Shown here piece by piece: positions 37,618 to 48,549 of a DNA stretch of 64,000 bases. The stretch's first letter is position 1, and the number at the start of each line of letters is the position of its first letter. The stretch comes from Prorocentrum cordatum. Taxonomy: Eukaryota; Sar; Dinophyceae; Prorocentrales; Prorocentraceae. The position numbers and the translations under genes are program-made. Where the stretch lies: positions 1 through 64,000 of the forward strand of contig CAUYUJ010000891.1 in NCBI GenBank assembly GCA_963575745.1, given 5' to 3'. The notes under the pieces are model-generated. The model saw only the letters and a program-made list of their open reading frames with translations. It made no database searches and had not been told where the DNA came from.

Positions 37618-37990
37618 GTACGTTGACCGGACCTGAAGAGCAAGCTTGCTGCGTTAGCGATGCAATATGAAAAACATATCGCCGACTTCGATGAAGAAGC
37701 ACACACATTAGGCTGGAGTGGCGAGCGTTGTGGGGAAAAGGCGCGTAAGCGCTCGAAACCAGCACTGGGGGAGATGCCGACGAAGAGACACGGAGCAGTG
37801 TGTAATGACACGTGCGAATATGGAAGATGCCGATAAAGGGGACGTCGAAATACTCGTGCAAAGCGGGCCCCAAAAAATATAACAGGCGACGCATAGAGAG
37901 TAAGGTGGCACAACTAAGATCAAGAGTATGAGTGCGCATCTCTAGGGGTTGCTGCTGTGCAAAAGAGCATGACCAGGCCTTGATCCCTGC
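37618..37990. repeat. ~430-bp repeat, copy 2 of 3
   Basis: Same order as copy 1 with a ~50-bp deletion (the stretch before the GCACTGGGGGAGATGCC block is shorter). Ends at a TCC tract. Confidence 0.85.
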
Positions 37991-38036
37991 CTCCTCCTCC
38001 TCCTCCTGTTCCTGCTCTTCCTCCTCCCCCTCCTGT
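37991..38036. repeat. (TCC)n microsatellite
   Basis: TCC triplets with CTG interruptions, shared border of copies 2 and 3. Confidence 0.95.
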
Positions 38037-38038
38037 TT

Positions 38039-38455
38039 TTTACGTCGATCGGATCTGAAGAGCAAGCTTGCGGCGTTAGCGATGTAGTAAGAAAAACACA
38101 TCGCCCACTTCGGCGAAGAAACAAACACATTGGGCCAGAGTAGCGAGAATGTGGGAAAAGAGATGCGAAAAAGCAAAGTTGCAGATAGAGGCACTCAGGG
38201 GAGCAGAGTAATCGCTCGGCACCAGCACTGGGGGAGATGCCGACGAAGAGACAATGAACAATTTCGAATGGCAAATGCGAATCAGGAAGATGCTGAATGA
38301 GGAGAGGTCGAAATACTCGTGCAACGCGGCCAACACTGAATAGTTCAGGCGACGCACAGAGAGTGAAATGGCGCAATTGAGATCACGAGTGTGAGTGCAC
38401 ATCTCAAGGGCTTCCTGCTGTGCAAAAGAGCACGGCCGGGCCCTGAGCCCTGCCG
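38039..38455. repeat. ~430-bp repeat, copy 3 of 3
   Basis: Full-length copy. Starts ACGTCGATCGGATCTGAAGA and ends GGGCCCTGAGCCCTGCCGCC, directly followed by the long TCC tract. Confidence 0.85.
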
Positions 38456-38752
38456 CCTCCTCCTCCTCCTCTTCCTCCTTCTCCTCCTCCTCCTCCTCTC
38501 CCTCCTCCTCCCCCTCCTCCTCCTCCTTCTCCTCCTCCTCCTCCTCCTCCTCCTTCCTCCTCTCCTCCTCCTCCTCCTCCTCCTCCTCCTCCTCCTCCTC
38601 CCTCCTCCTCCTCCTCCTCTCCTCCTCTCCTCCTCCTCCTCCTCCTCCTCTCCTCCTCCTCTCCTCCTCCTCTCCCCCTCCTCCTCCTCCTCCTCCTCCT
38701 CCTCCTCCTCCCTCCCCTCCTCCTCCTCCTCCTCCTCCTCCTCCTCCCTGGA
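38456..38752. repeat. Long (TCC)n tract, left arm of a giant inverted repeat
   Basis: About 300 bp of TCC with short interruptions. Facing (GGA)n at 38932-39172. Confidence 0.95.
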
Positions 38753-38754
38753 CC

Positions 38755-38925
38755 CCCCCCGACGCACAGGCGCCGGCGCCCCGGCGCAGCCCCCGCGCGC
38801 GGCGAGAGGCAGCCCCTCGCCGCAGCCGCGCTTGCGCTCGAGCTCCCCAGGCGGGGGCGCGCTCGCCCCGCTCGCGGCCCGCCCCGCGGGATCCGCGCCG
38901 CCCTGGTGCCCCCTTGGCCCTCGTT
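38755..38925. other. GC-rich island between TCC and GGA arms, possible exon
   Basis: About 80 percent GC, non-repetitive, open in more than one frame on both strands (for example GERAPAWGARAQARLRRGAA on the minus strand). It would be the loop if the flanking arms paired. No family recognised. Confidence 0.2.
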
Positions 38926-38931
38926 GGGGAG

Positions 38932-39172
38932 GGGGAGGAGGAAGGGGAGGAGGAGGAGGAGGAGGAGGAGGAGGAGGGAGGGGGAGGAGGAGGAGGGAGG
39001 GAGAGGAGGAGGAGGAGGGGAGGAGGAGGAGGAGGAGGAGGAGAGGAGGAGGAGGGGAGGGAGGAGGAGGAGGAGGAGGAGGAGGAGGAGGAGGAGGATG
39101 GAGGAGGAGGAGGAGAGGAGGAGGAGGAGAGGAGGAGGAGGAGGAGGAGGAGGGGGGAGGAGGAGGAGGAGG
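38932..39172. repeat. Long (GGA)n tract, right arm of a giant inverted repeat
   Basis: About 240 bp of GGA with GGGG and GAGGGA interruptions, complementary to 38456-38752. Confidence 0.95.
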
Positions 39173-39179
39173 GGGTGTT

Positions 39180-39350
39180 CTCCACGCTGCGGCCTTTGCC
39201 GCCTCGTGGGCGCCGCGTGGGTGCCCCCCGCTCGGGGGGTATGCCGAGGTCGCGCCACGTTGCCGCCTCGTGGGCGCCCTGCGCCTGGGGGGTATGCCGA
39301 GGATGCGCTGCGTTGCCGCCCTGGCCGCCTCGTGGGTGCTCCACTTAGCC
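39180..39350 (+). repeat. ~65-bp tandem repeat, about 2.5 copies
   Basis: Each copy has TTGCCGCCTCGTGGGCGCC, a GC-rich link and GGGGGGTATGCCGAGG. The last copy is cut short. Confidence 0.85.
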
Positions 39351-39610
39351 TGCACTGCACATCGTGTACAACCGAAAAATAGCTCGCATCACATAGCTTA
39401 CACCCCATAGCGGCCACCTCCAGCTCGCACCGCATAGCTTACGCTTCGTAGATTGCACTACGTAGCTGACACCGCAAAGTCGCCACCTCCACAGAGCTCG
39501 CAATATTCCACGACGCAGATGCTTTCACACGCAGCCTCCACCGCCTAGCCTTCACCTCCACGTTAAAACAAACGCACTGCTTTGGGCCCACGGCGAACCT
39601 TGTTTTTTTC
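39351..39610. other. Unassigned sequence with short decayed repeats
   Basis: CATAGCTTACACC-like words recur at 39397, 39433 and 39465, with CACCTCCA at 39415, 39487 and 39535. Probably an old tandem repeat. Confidence 0.45.
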
Positions 39611-39956
39611 AAGGACCGGCCACAACGATGTTTAGTTAGGTTGTGGCTCTGGTTATGTTTTTCGTTTTGTTGTTATGTGTGTTTCCGTTGTGTTGTTCGT
39701 CTTGTTTGACACGCGTTTGGATAACGGGTTCCTTGCGCAGCAATGTTGTTCGCTCTCTCGCGGAACATGATTCCGCGAGAGATGGACCTGCCGCCGCCAG
39801 GCGGCCCCGCCGCGGGCGGCTCCCTCGGCGCCCCCGCGCCCTGGGCCGCCCCGGCCAGCGCGCCGCTGCGTGCGGACAGCGCCGGCAGCCTGGCCCGCAG
39901 GGCCGGGCCTGAGGCGACGCCTGGCTGGCAGGGGTGGCCATGCAGCAATTCACCAC

Positions 39957-40108
39957 CCACCACACCACCCCAACCCAACCCGAAGGCCTCAATTTGCCCT
40001 GCATTTCCAGTTGGGGGGGGGGTCGGGGAACATCGTGAAAACACATATGGAACCCGTACCCCCCCCAACCCGAAATTCGGGTCTTCGGGTTGGGCTGGGG
40101 TGGTCTGG
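39957..40108. mobile_element. MITE-like hairpin element, ~150 bp
   Basis: CCACCCCAACCCAACCCGAA at the left is complementary to TTCGGGTTGGGCTGGGGTGG at the right, with two mismatches. The interior has G and C runs. No clear target duplication. Confidence 0.55.
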
Positions 40109-40109
40109 T

Positions 40110-40620
40110 AGGTAGTCAGCAATCGGAGAATCGGGCATCGAGAGGTCGCCCACACATCGCGGGCGAGGCACATGTTCGGATCCACGGCCTCGCGACCCAG
40201 CGGATGATTACGGGGCGTTTCTGCACGGCTGCCCCCCGCGCGGAGCGAAGCCGTGGGGCCGCGTGTCCGCGGGATCGCGCCCAGGGCTCCGAGCCGCGAG
40301 GGCGCGGGTACGGATATGTTCGCCGCGCGTTTTAACACAGACATGCCGATAGAGGAAGTCTGCTCTGGTTCTGAACCAGCGCAGGCTTCCTCAGTCGAGC
40401 GCACCAGTGCGGTGCGCAGTCGGTCTCGCGTGTCGACGCACGGTCCGCCGAACACACTCGACTGTCGTTGCACGTTGGCTCGCAATTCTTCTTAGGTCCA
40501 CTTGGAAGGCGGTGCCGTGCGAACGTTGAGTGCCCCTGGCGGCTTTCACAGCAGGTAGTGTTGCTACAAGAGGTTCTATCCGCCCCCGAAAGAATGACAG
40601 ATTGTGTAAATACTAACTAC
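40110..40620. other. Unassigned sequence
   Basis: Mixed GC-rich DNA without recognisable gene or repeat. Confidence 0.4.
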
Positions 40621-40749
40621 CAGAGGTCCCCGCGGATGGCTTGGATCGGCGCTGGGGCCCCTGGCGGCGCCTCCGGCGTCGCGCCTGGCTCGCTCTGCGC
40701 GCCAGGGTGGGGGTCAAGCGCCGATCCAAGAAATCTGCGCGGACCTCTG
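40621..40749. mobile_element. MITE-like hairpin element, 129 bp
   Basis: The first 33 bases (CAGAGGTCCCCGCGG onward) pair with the last 33 (ending CGCGGACCTCTG) with about five mismatches; CTTGGATCGGCGCT is perfect. Flanks AACTAC and AGCTAC could be a six-base duplication with one change. Confidence 0.6.
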
Positions 40750-40844
40750 AGCTACTATGCTTGTGCGACGTTTTGGCTCCTCTGGGCAAGCGGTGTTTTT
40801 GTTTGTCTTGCACGACGATGTGATGGGTAGATTCTATAGACACA

Positions 40845-41363
40845 GTGGCATGCAACGCATTGAAAGATCAAGACGGAGGTGTTTCGCCGTCTTCGGCCGC
40901 TGGGGCCCTCGCCGGGCCACTGGACCGCCATCAGAAACGGTTCACGACAGCGAGCTCTGCAAGGGGTGGGGCTGCAGGGGGCCCCGCAGATGCAAGGAGT
41001 GGAGACATCGGATCTCCCCGAGAGCTCCCGACCAGCCATGCCCACCCTGCTCACTGCGCCCGCCAGGCCCCGAGGGGCCCGGTACTCCCTGGGGGTTTCC
41101 TGCCTCGCGTCTTCACCGAGTGGCGGCTACGGTCCGCGGCCGCAGGGCCTCACGGTGCTCCCCTGGGGATCTCTCCTTTGCGTGCTCGCGTGGGGATCGC
41201 TCGAAGTAGAAAAAGTTCACGCCCGTTTTCGAGCCCAGAGGCCATCAACACTCTGTCCAGGGCGAACAGCTCTTCCCAGGGAAGAGATCTGGATCTCTCG
41301 GGGCAGATTGAGAACATCACATCGAGGGCGCCATCAAGCAGAGAGGCCGTCGTTTTCCTTTAG
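40845..41363 (+). other. Unrecognised open frame, 172 codons
   Basis: A plus-strand frame from ATG with mixed composition (Ser, Arg, Ala and Pro-rich, few hydrophobic stretches). Overlapping frames are also open over much of the length, so coding status is doubtful. No domain recognised. Confidence 0.15.
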
Positions 41364-42170
41364 ACTCTGGCGCAGCAGCGTGCACGGGGCGTCTGGACGC
41401 TGCACAGATCGGGGCTCACTTGCACGTTTTTTTTCGATGCCCGCGGCAGAGGGGCGGGGGAGAAAGCCATGTGAGTAAACCTGCCCGGGTGATGCCCTGT
41501 ACGTCAAACCTGTACTATACGTCCTGGGTCACTCTGTTTTTGATTTCGGTCCTGCCGTTCCTCCTCGATCGCGGCTGTCAGGGTGGTCCTGGGCCTGGGC
41601 CCTGAGACCATACAGTCGGGCCGCTGAAGAAGGAACCCTTTTCCTTGGGGAGAGGTTGTTTTACAGTTTGTCTCAGGGTTTCTTCAGGTTTTTTCTGTGC
41701 AATCGAAGCTCCACCCATGGAGAAAAAGGGGCCTCGTTCCTGATAGCGGATTCCCTCATGCCAGCGAGTCGGTTGTAACGCATGGATCTGCTGGCACCCC
41801 ACCCCACCCCCCCGGGGGAAGCGAAGGGGGTCCGAGGCCCGGCAGGGGCCGTCCTCGGACGTCTGGGACCGGGTCCGCAGAGGCTCCTCGCCGCCTCCCG
41901 GCCCCGGGGGCCCTCTCCACGGGCCCCGCGGGGTCCGTGCAGAGACGGCTCGAGCCCCCAGGCGTCCAGTGGACGGGGCCCGGACATGGAGCAATCTGTT
42001 CCAGAGCGTTCCAGGATGTTCTCGGAGCGTGCCAGAAAGCCGTGGGAAGATCGCGGCGCCCGAGAAATCCTCCAGAGCCACCAGATCTCGGAGATCCCCG
42101 ATTTATCCTCACCCGATGTTATCCTTGTCCTGGTTTCGTCGTATGTCCAGGACCCGTTTCCCTTAGGGGC
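41364..42170. other. Unassigned sequence
   Basis: GC-rich mixed DNA. Open in several frames because stop codons are rare at this composition. Confidence 0.4.
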
Positions 42171-42175
42171 CCGTG

Positions 42176-42230
42176 TGCATCGCCAATGTCGACGGTGCAT
42201 CGGCGGCGCGGCGCGACCCTTCGACTTTTG
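42176..42230. repeat. Partial copy of the GATGCATCG palindromic family
   Basis: GCATCGCCAATGTCGACGGT, then GCATCGGCGGCG and GGCGCGACCCTTCGAC: the right end of the element described at 59041-59253. Confidence 0.6.
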
Positions 42231-42554
42231 GGGACCAGACCTGGACCCCCACACACATCTTGGCATCGCTCTGACGTGTGCATTTGTTCATGGCGGGGCC
42301 CATCGAGGAGCATCCCGGATCATCCGGCGAAAATGCACACGCACGACATCGACAAATGCACGGGGCATGAACGTCCGAGCGCTGGCAAGCACATGGGGCC
42401 CTCCAGAAGAGGCCTCGCCTTCTCGAGGATCGAAGGTGCTGCCACCTCGCTTTGTCGGCGAAGAGGGCGGCGGAAGGCGGCGGCGAAAGGCGGCGGAAGC
42501 AGAACGTGGGACGCCTCCCCCGGCGGAAACCGACGGACGTAAATGTTGCCCCCC

Positions 42555-42752
42555 CCCTCCCCCCCTCCCTCCCTCCTCCCTCCCTCCTCCTCCCTCCTCC
42601 TCCTCCACCTCCTCCTCCTCCTCCTCCTCCTCCTCCTCCTCTCCTCCTCCCTCCTCCTCCTCCTCCTCCTCCTCCTCCCCCTCCCTCCTCCTCCGCCCCC
42701 TCCCTCTTCCTCTCCCCCCCCTCCCTCCTCTTCCTTCTCCTCATCCTCCTCA
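42555..42752. repeat. (TCC)n tract
   Basis: About 200 bp of TCC with CCCTCC interruptions. Confidence 0.95.
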
Positions 42753-43017
42753 TGCTACGCGTTAAGCTTCAACGCCAATCTATGCCATGTTGGGCTAAGC
42801 CATGTTACGGCATCCGATTGCGCGAATAGAGAGGAGACATACGCCATGGCAAGGGATGGGAGGGAGGGGTAGGACGTCAGATATGACGCGACCGCGCCTG
42901 GCTTGCCCTTCTCCCCCTCCCCCTCCCCCGCCCCCCGGGCAACGGTAGCGATCGTACGAGGGGTGTGGGCGGGGGGCGGGGACCATTGTGGGCCCATTGG
43001 AACGACAGGGGGCCATG

Positions 43018-43180
43018 TTTCAGGAGGAGAAAAAACACAGACACAATTAATCGTCGATTCCCCAGAAAGTATGGGAAAATGTGGGAAGAGGGGGGAAGAC
43101 GAAAACCCAGAACATATTGACAAATTTAGGGAATCCTGTTATTTGTGTCTATTTATTTGTGTGTCCCAGGGCCCTTTCAA
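43018..43180 (+). repeat. Dispersed ~165-bp repeat, copy 2 of 3
   Basis: Matches 7001-7166 and 62793-62955 block by block, with CCCCAGAAAGTATGGG, GAACATATTG and TTATTTGTGTC. Confidence 0.85.
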
Positions 43181-44056
43181 TGTTGCACCGCTTCCGTTGT
43201 GCAGCTTTCTTTCAGCAGTTTTGGCGCTGATGTTTGACGCTTCTGGCGCCGTTGCCTTACCCGTTCCGTTTCCTCGAGTGGGGCCCTGGTCCAGATTTTT
43301 CCCATGGTATTTCACTGGGTCCGAGCCGTTTCCAAACCAGTCCGAACGAACTTCTGATCCCTGGATGGCTCAGGCCGATTCGCTGAGCCGTGCTTCCCTG
43401 GTTTCGCTGAATTGTCTTTGAACCGTCTACATGGTGTAGCGGCAGTTGTTCGAAAACGGTAGCAAAACCGCTTCAAGACTTACTAAGGCTTGGGCTCCCC
43501 CAAGCTCGCGCGCATGATTGCGATCACAGCGGACCCCGTTCCCGACGTGTCCCCCCGCACAAGTACCGCTATCCCGGGGCCTTAACCGACCCACCACCCG
43601 GGTAACGACCGCTTCCGGAGATAAGGCACGAATCATGTGGCTCGAGGACAGAGGATCACTCCCGTGGAGGAGGTCGGGACCTCCCTATAGGCCTGCGGGT
43701 GGAACAAAAACAGATCGTCGGATATCTGAGCAGGAGGAGGGGTATCTTTCGAACTTGCCTTCTCTGGGAGGGTCTGTAGGAGGGAGAGTCGGGGGATATC
43801 GAAGTCTGCTGGAGGTCTGCGGCCCCTCTTGGGGCCTCCCAAGGTCCCCGCGCGGACCTGGAGGCCCTGGACGGTACCCACAGAAGGCGCACACGGTAAG
43901 AAGTCTTGCTACAAGAAACCTGGGGCACACATCTTTGAATCACAACCGGCTCAGAGTTTTGTAGCGCAGGTGATTTTTCTACCCCAGCCCCCGTCTTTTT
44001 GACGAAAAACGAAGCCGCTCAGGAAAGGAGGGAAATCCTGGGATACACCCCACAGA
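43181..44056. other. Unassigned sequence
   Basis: Mixed DNA. No recognisable domain or repeat family. Confidence 0.4.
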
Positions 44057-44190
44057 CAGGGCTGGACCTAAACGGTGTTTTGGCGAGTTCGTGGGCCGTT
44101 TTCGTTTCGACTTCGTTTTTTCGGTAGAGGCGGATTGAAGACAAGGCGAGGGACAACGAAAACGAAAACGAAAAACACCGTTTAGGTTCA
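44057..44190. mobile_element. hAT-like MITE, 134 bp
   Basis: Terminal inverted repeats of about 25 bp: CAGGGCTGGACCTAAACGGT against the complement of ACCGTTTAGGTTCAGCCCTG, one mismatch. CAGGG ends are typical of the hAT superfamily, whose target duplication is 8 bp. Flanks here are CCCACAGA and CCCAAAGA, matching at 7 of 8. No coding capacity. Confidence 0.75.
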
Positions 44191-44696
44191 GCCCTGCCCA
44201 AAGAGGCTATTCGGACGCATCCCATATCCTGGATGGGCGCCATCGTATATCCCAGGGCTGGTCCCGAACTTTCTGGTCCGTTCGAAAGCGCCACGACGCC
44301 TGGGATGGGGGCCGACATGTCCCCTGTCGTGGCAGGGTGCCCGCGGGCTCTGCGGGCCCCGGAGGGGCGGCACGAGATCCTCGTCGGGCACGCGCTGGCA
44401 GGACCGATTCCAGTGTTTGATGTCCATGTGGCCCGCTGTCTTCTCGGGGGAGCGTAAGACCCGGGTTTGCCAGGACTCGGGTTCGCCATCGTTTTCGGCT
44501 CGGCCGCGTCCTTTTTTGGACGACCTCCTCGGGGATTTCCGAGTCCCCTGTACCCAGGTCTTGCGTCCCCCTGATCGTTGTAAAGCCCTCTCGGGGTTCT
44601 AGCTCCATGGAGTGGAGGTGCAGTCCTTGCCGACTGGGCCGTCCAGTTTCCTGCGACTCGTGGGGGTTGGTGTTCGCTGCCTGTTTCTTTAATGAA
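44191..44696. other. Unassigned sequence
   Basis: GC-rich DNA with no recognisable gene. Confidence 0.4.
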
Positions 44697-44697
44697 C

Positions 44698-44855
<158 letters not shown>

Positions 44856-45690
44856 CTGTTTGCTGTGCCCCTTGCGCGCGCGGAGCCATGCTGCGCTCCA
44901 TATGATACAGCTTGGCCCCGAAGGGGTCGCGGGGGGAGGGCTGCGCGGGGGAGCGGCCCGCTTTTACCCGCTCCCAGGCCGGCGCTTGTGTCGATGCCCC
45001 CGTTCGGTTCGTCCCCCTGTGCCGATCCTCAGAGTCGACGTCTTGGGGGGGGGGGCTTCCTGCGCAGATGGCACGATGCGAGGAATGCCCAGCTCGGCAG
45101 CGGAAGCGTCCCAGCTTTGTGAACCGGCGGCTTCGACAGAAAGACCGTCTTGCTGTTTGGGCGATGAAAGACTGGGAGGCATGGGGAGGGAGAAAAAACG
45201 GTGGATGTGAGAAGGGACAAAAGGGTAGTAGCGGGAGGCGAAAAAGTGGGTAACGCCAGGGGTGAGGAAGCATCTTTTTGGGAAGAAATCGCATTGAGAA
45301 GAAATTGAGGGTCACAACGGGGAGGAGGAGGAGGAGGGTGAAGAGGATGAGCAGGAGGAAGTAGGCATCGAGAATTTGATGAGGAGGGGATAGAAGAGGC
45401 ACGGAAAGGTATGATGGGAGGAATGAGGACGACTGCGAGGCGAGGGACGAAGGAAGATTGGGGGTGATGGAGTAGGGAGAGGACCAGGAAGGACGATGGG
45501 AGAAACGCCCCTGCTCCTTGTCTGATCCACGTAGCGCCGCCGGCAATCGGCATGCTCCCCCCCCTCCGCATCGCGCCGACAGCCCCCCTTCGGCTCCTCA
45601 GCACAGACGTCGACAGGCGACCCCTCTCGCTCATTGACAGAGGCGTTCGCGGCGTTCGAGACCGAGCGAGATAGGAGGATGGAGAGCAGG
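44856..45690. other. Unassigned sequence
   Basis: Mixed GC- and purine-rich DNA without recognisable gene. Confidence 0.4.
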
Positions 45691-45694
45691 AGGT

Positions 45695-45796
45695 GAGGAG
45701 GCGGAGGAGGACGAGGACGAGTACGAGGACGACGAGGAGGAGGAGGAGGAGGAGAATAGGAGCTGGTGGAGGAGGACGATGACGAGGAGAATGATA

Positions 45797-45866
<70 letters not shown>

Positions 45867-45867
45867 C

Positions 45868-45908
<41 letters not shown>

Positions 45909-45920
45909 CGATGACGATGG

Positions 45921-45972
<52 letters not shown>

Positions 45973-46031
45973 GATGGTGATGGTAATGGTGATGATGATG
46001 CTGATGATGATGATGATGATGTTGGTGGTGG

Positions 46032-46072
<41 letters not shown>

Positions 46073-46140
46073 TTGGTGGTGGTGGTGATGATGACGATGA
46101 TGATGATGATGAGGAGGAGGAGGAGGAGGAGGAGGAGGAG
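45695..46140. repeat. (GAT)n microsatellite bordered by GAC and GGA triplets
   Basis: About 330 bp of GAT triplets with GGT and GAC variants, between GGACGA (left) and GGA (right) tracts. Confidence 0.95.
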
Positions 46141-46182
46141 GAGGGGGATCGAAGATCGAGGATCGAGGATCGAGGAGCGAAG

Positions 46183-46313
46183 ACGAGCCCTGCCGTAGCC
46201 CTCGAGGCCTGCACCCCCCCCAAGCGCCCCAAGGCGAGCGAGGGCGCGTTCGGAGCCGGCCAGGGCACGGCCGCCGCCCCCACCGGAGGCCTTTTTGGGG
46301 ACCGCCCCTGCCG
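46183..46313 (+). other. GC-rich island, possible exon of an unknown gene
   Basis: One plus frame with high third-position GC reads ALEACTPPKRPKASEGAFGA and on to GGLFGDRP, and ends at TGA. Composition is protein-like. Flanked by a triplet tract and a palindromic repeat. No family recognised. Confidence 0.25.
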
Positions 46314-46429
46314 TTGACGTCGCCGTGGCCGTCCTCGCCGCCGACGCCGCCGTCCTAGCGCTCCGACGGTTTTTCCTGCTAAAAGAAATCCAGGCCTCCT
46401 CCTGGATGCGGTCCGAGCCGCTGGGGTCA

Positions 46430-46600
46430 GAGGATTGCGCCGCATCGCCGATGCATCGGCGATGTGGAGCCCGATGTTCTCCACCCCGACGTCAGCGATG
46501 CATCGCCGACGTCGCCGCTGCATCGCCAATGCATCGGCGATGCATCGGGGATTTGGCGCGATCCTTCGACCCCATCTACTCGGATCCCAATTAGGAGGGG
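46430..46600. mobile_element. GATGCATCG palindromic element, copy 1
   Basis: Left end GATTGCGCCGCATCGCCGAT, right end GGCGCGATCCTTCGACCCCA followed by TCTACTCGGATCCC. The centre has CACCCCGACGTC. Same family as the copies at 55948, 58136, 58848, 59041 and 61399. Confidence 0.75.
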
Positions 46601-46812
46601 TCTATTCAATCCGGGCGTTCTGGGTCAATTTCGGCCCCTGAAGCCTTTTTATCGGGCCCTGGGGTTATCAAATACGGATCCGCGATTCAACACTACCCCA
46701 AGGGAAGGGGTCGGGAGCTCAGGGGCCGCGGGTTGAGAAATCATGTCGGAGGATGCCTGGGGTCGCCATCGCCATCCTCGCCGCCGCCGCCGTCGTCGTC
46801 GCAGCCGACAAG

Positions 46813-46980
46813 CCTGAGATCTTCCGGCGCAGCGTTTTTGTTCGCATTGGGCGTTTTAGCCCAGAGTCCGGGCCCCCTCTCACGGATCGGTCCAGCTCGA
46901 CAAATGCCGCAGAATGGTGGGGTCTGTTCAGGTTATGATGTTCCGCGATGATGCATTTTTCTCGCGAGATCGGATCTCGG
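46813..46980 (+). repeat. Introner-like repeat family, copy 2
   Basis: CCTGAGATCTTCCGGCGCAG at the left, GGGCGTTTTAGCCC hairpin, ACGGATCGGTCCAGCTCGAC, and GAGATCGGATCTCGG at the right. Confidence 0.75.
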
Positions 46981-48190
46981 GGAATGCAGCCGTCGCCAGG
47001 CCTCAGGGAACCGCCACCCCATACCCACCAGAGGGCCAGAGAGGCTCCAGGACGGCCGAGAAGGCCTCGCGAGGTCCCACGGATGTTGAGAGAGGGGGCG
47101 GAGGGGAGAGGTTGAGGGGAAGTTGAGGGGCATCGCGCTAGTGAGAGGGGGAGGGGGGGGGAGAGAAATGGGGCGAGGACGAGCTGAGTGCGCTCGCGCC
47201 AAAATTGACGTCACACCTCTCATACCATCCCTTCCCGTTGTGCTGAATTCTTCTGTGCCCTCTTGGTGTTCTGGATGAGGTGGATCCCCCAAGAGCCCAA
47301 GAGACCCCGTCGTGCGATGCGCCATCAGAATAGGGGAGACGGGGTGAATCTCCACGGCGCAGCACAGCCGCAGGGTGGTTGCTGCTCGCCCTCGGAGACA
47401 AGGTGGCTCCTCCTCCCTCCGAGCTCTCCCAGGAGACAGCCGGAGCTGCGCAGAAGTTCCAAGAAGGCTCCACGACGGTCACAGGAAATTGCTCAAGGAA
47501 GTCTCTAGCAGGGCAATTCTTCACGCTTCTCGTATCCCCACCAGCTTGGCAGCTGTCGATATTCTTTGGTCGGCTCTCGCGGCAGGAGCCCACGTGCCCT
47601 TCACTCCAAGGCTCCTTCGACGATTCGTTCTGGCGAGTGGGGTACCAGGATGCAGTGTCAAGGACGCGTTTCAGTCCACGCACGTCCACGCGGTGGGCTT
47701 ACGCCGATTGGCTTACGGGATCTTGATTAACGCCGACCTCGCAGCCCTCACGTTGTCGTACGCGTCGGCGGTGCGCACGCCCTCCGAGGATGGCGGGTTC
47801 ACCGGTGCGCTTGGTCGTGGTCGTAGGTTTCTGAGCTGTGCTGCGTTAGTCGCCCGTCCTTCTTCCTTGCCCGTCCGCCGCCCGCGCTCGGTCTCGGCCC
47901 CGCCGCTTCTCCGCGTTTGCCAGCTGTAGTTTAGGCATCCGCCCTGCTCCATGTAGGCCTGGCTTCTTTCGACTGTTGACGCCGCGCGGCTGTCCGCTAT
48001 CAGTTGCGAACAAAAGTATCCCCACCAGCCCATTCAGAAACCGTGCCCGCGAGAGCCGACGGGGAAAGGGACAAAGAGGCACATTTGGAGAAACAAAGCG
48101 AGCAACCAGGATGAACCGAGAGATCTTTGCGAGCAAGGGGGTGGCCTTGGAAGGCCTCTTCGGGCCATCCCTGGGGGCCGCGTGGGGGCG
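46981..48190. other. Unassigned sequence with overlapping open frames on both strands
   Basis: From 47138 to 47929 long frames are open on both strands (184 codons on each). Neither gives a recognisable domain. The plus frame contains LRRFVLASGVPGCSVKDAFQ. I cannot decide whether either is coding. Confidence 0.3.
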
Positions 48191-48194
48191 AGGG

Positions 48195-48310
48195 AAAGAG
48201 GAAGAGGAAGAGGAGGAGGAGGAGGAGGTGGAGGGATCCAGAGAGCGTGATCCCTTGTGCTGCTGCTGCTGGTGCTGCTGATGTTGTTGCTGCCTCTGCT
48301 GGTGCTGCGG
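48195..48310. repeat. GGA tract followed by CTG/GCTG-rich tract
   Basis: GAGGAAGAGGAGGAGG then TGCTGCTGCTGGTGCTG-type repeats; poly-Gln on the minus strand. Confidence 0.85.
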
Positions 48311-48394
48311 CTGGTGCCCTGGAAGGCCTGTTGGGCCATGTAGGATAGCATCGATCAAAAGATGGGGGTCTTCGATTTCGGCCCACTTTCAGGA

Positions 48395-48545
48395 GCCATC
48401 AAAATCGCCTGTTGGAGCTCTCCTGGTGTTTTTTTAAGAGGGTCTTGGAGCTCGTTTGGGGCTCCTTTGGGAGTCTTGGGGCCCTCTTTGGGCTCTCTGG
48501 CGGCCTCTTGGGAGCCCTGGAAGGCCTCTTGGAGCTCTGAACGGG
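48395..48545 (+). repeat. CTTGGGG-type repeat block 6 (short)
   Basis: TCTTGGGGCCCTCTTTGGGC and related units. No conserved tail. Confidence 0.75.
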
Positions 48546-48549
48546 GATG

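Noticed and set aside
36268-38194. Minus-strand proteins in the ~430-bp repeats as genes
   Set aside because: Two different minus frames are open in each copy and neither has a recognised domain; kept as repeats pending Ka/Ks.
45312-46529. 405-codon minus-strand frame with a Ser-rich middle
   Set aside because: Most of it is the GAT microsatellite read as serine. The flanks are open in other frames too.
47138-47929. Gene on either strand at 47138-47929
   Set aside because: Both strands are open at once and neither product has a recognisable fold or family.
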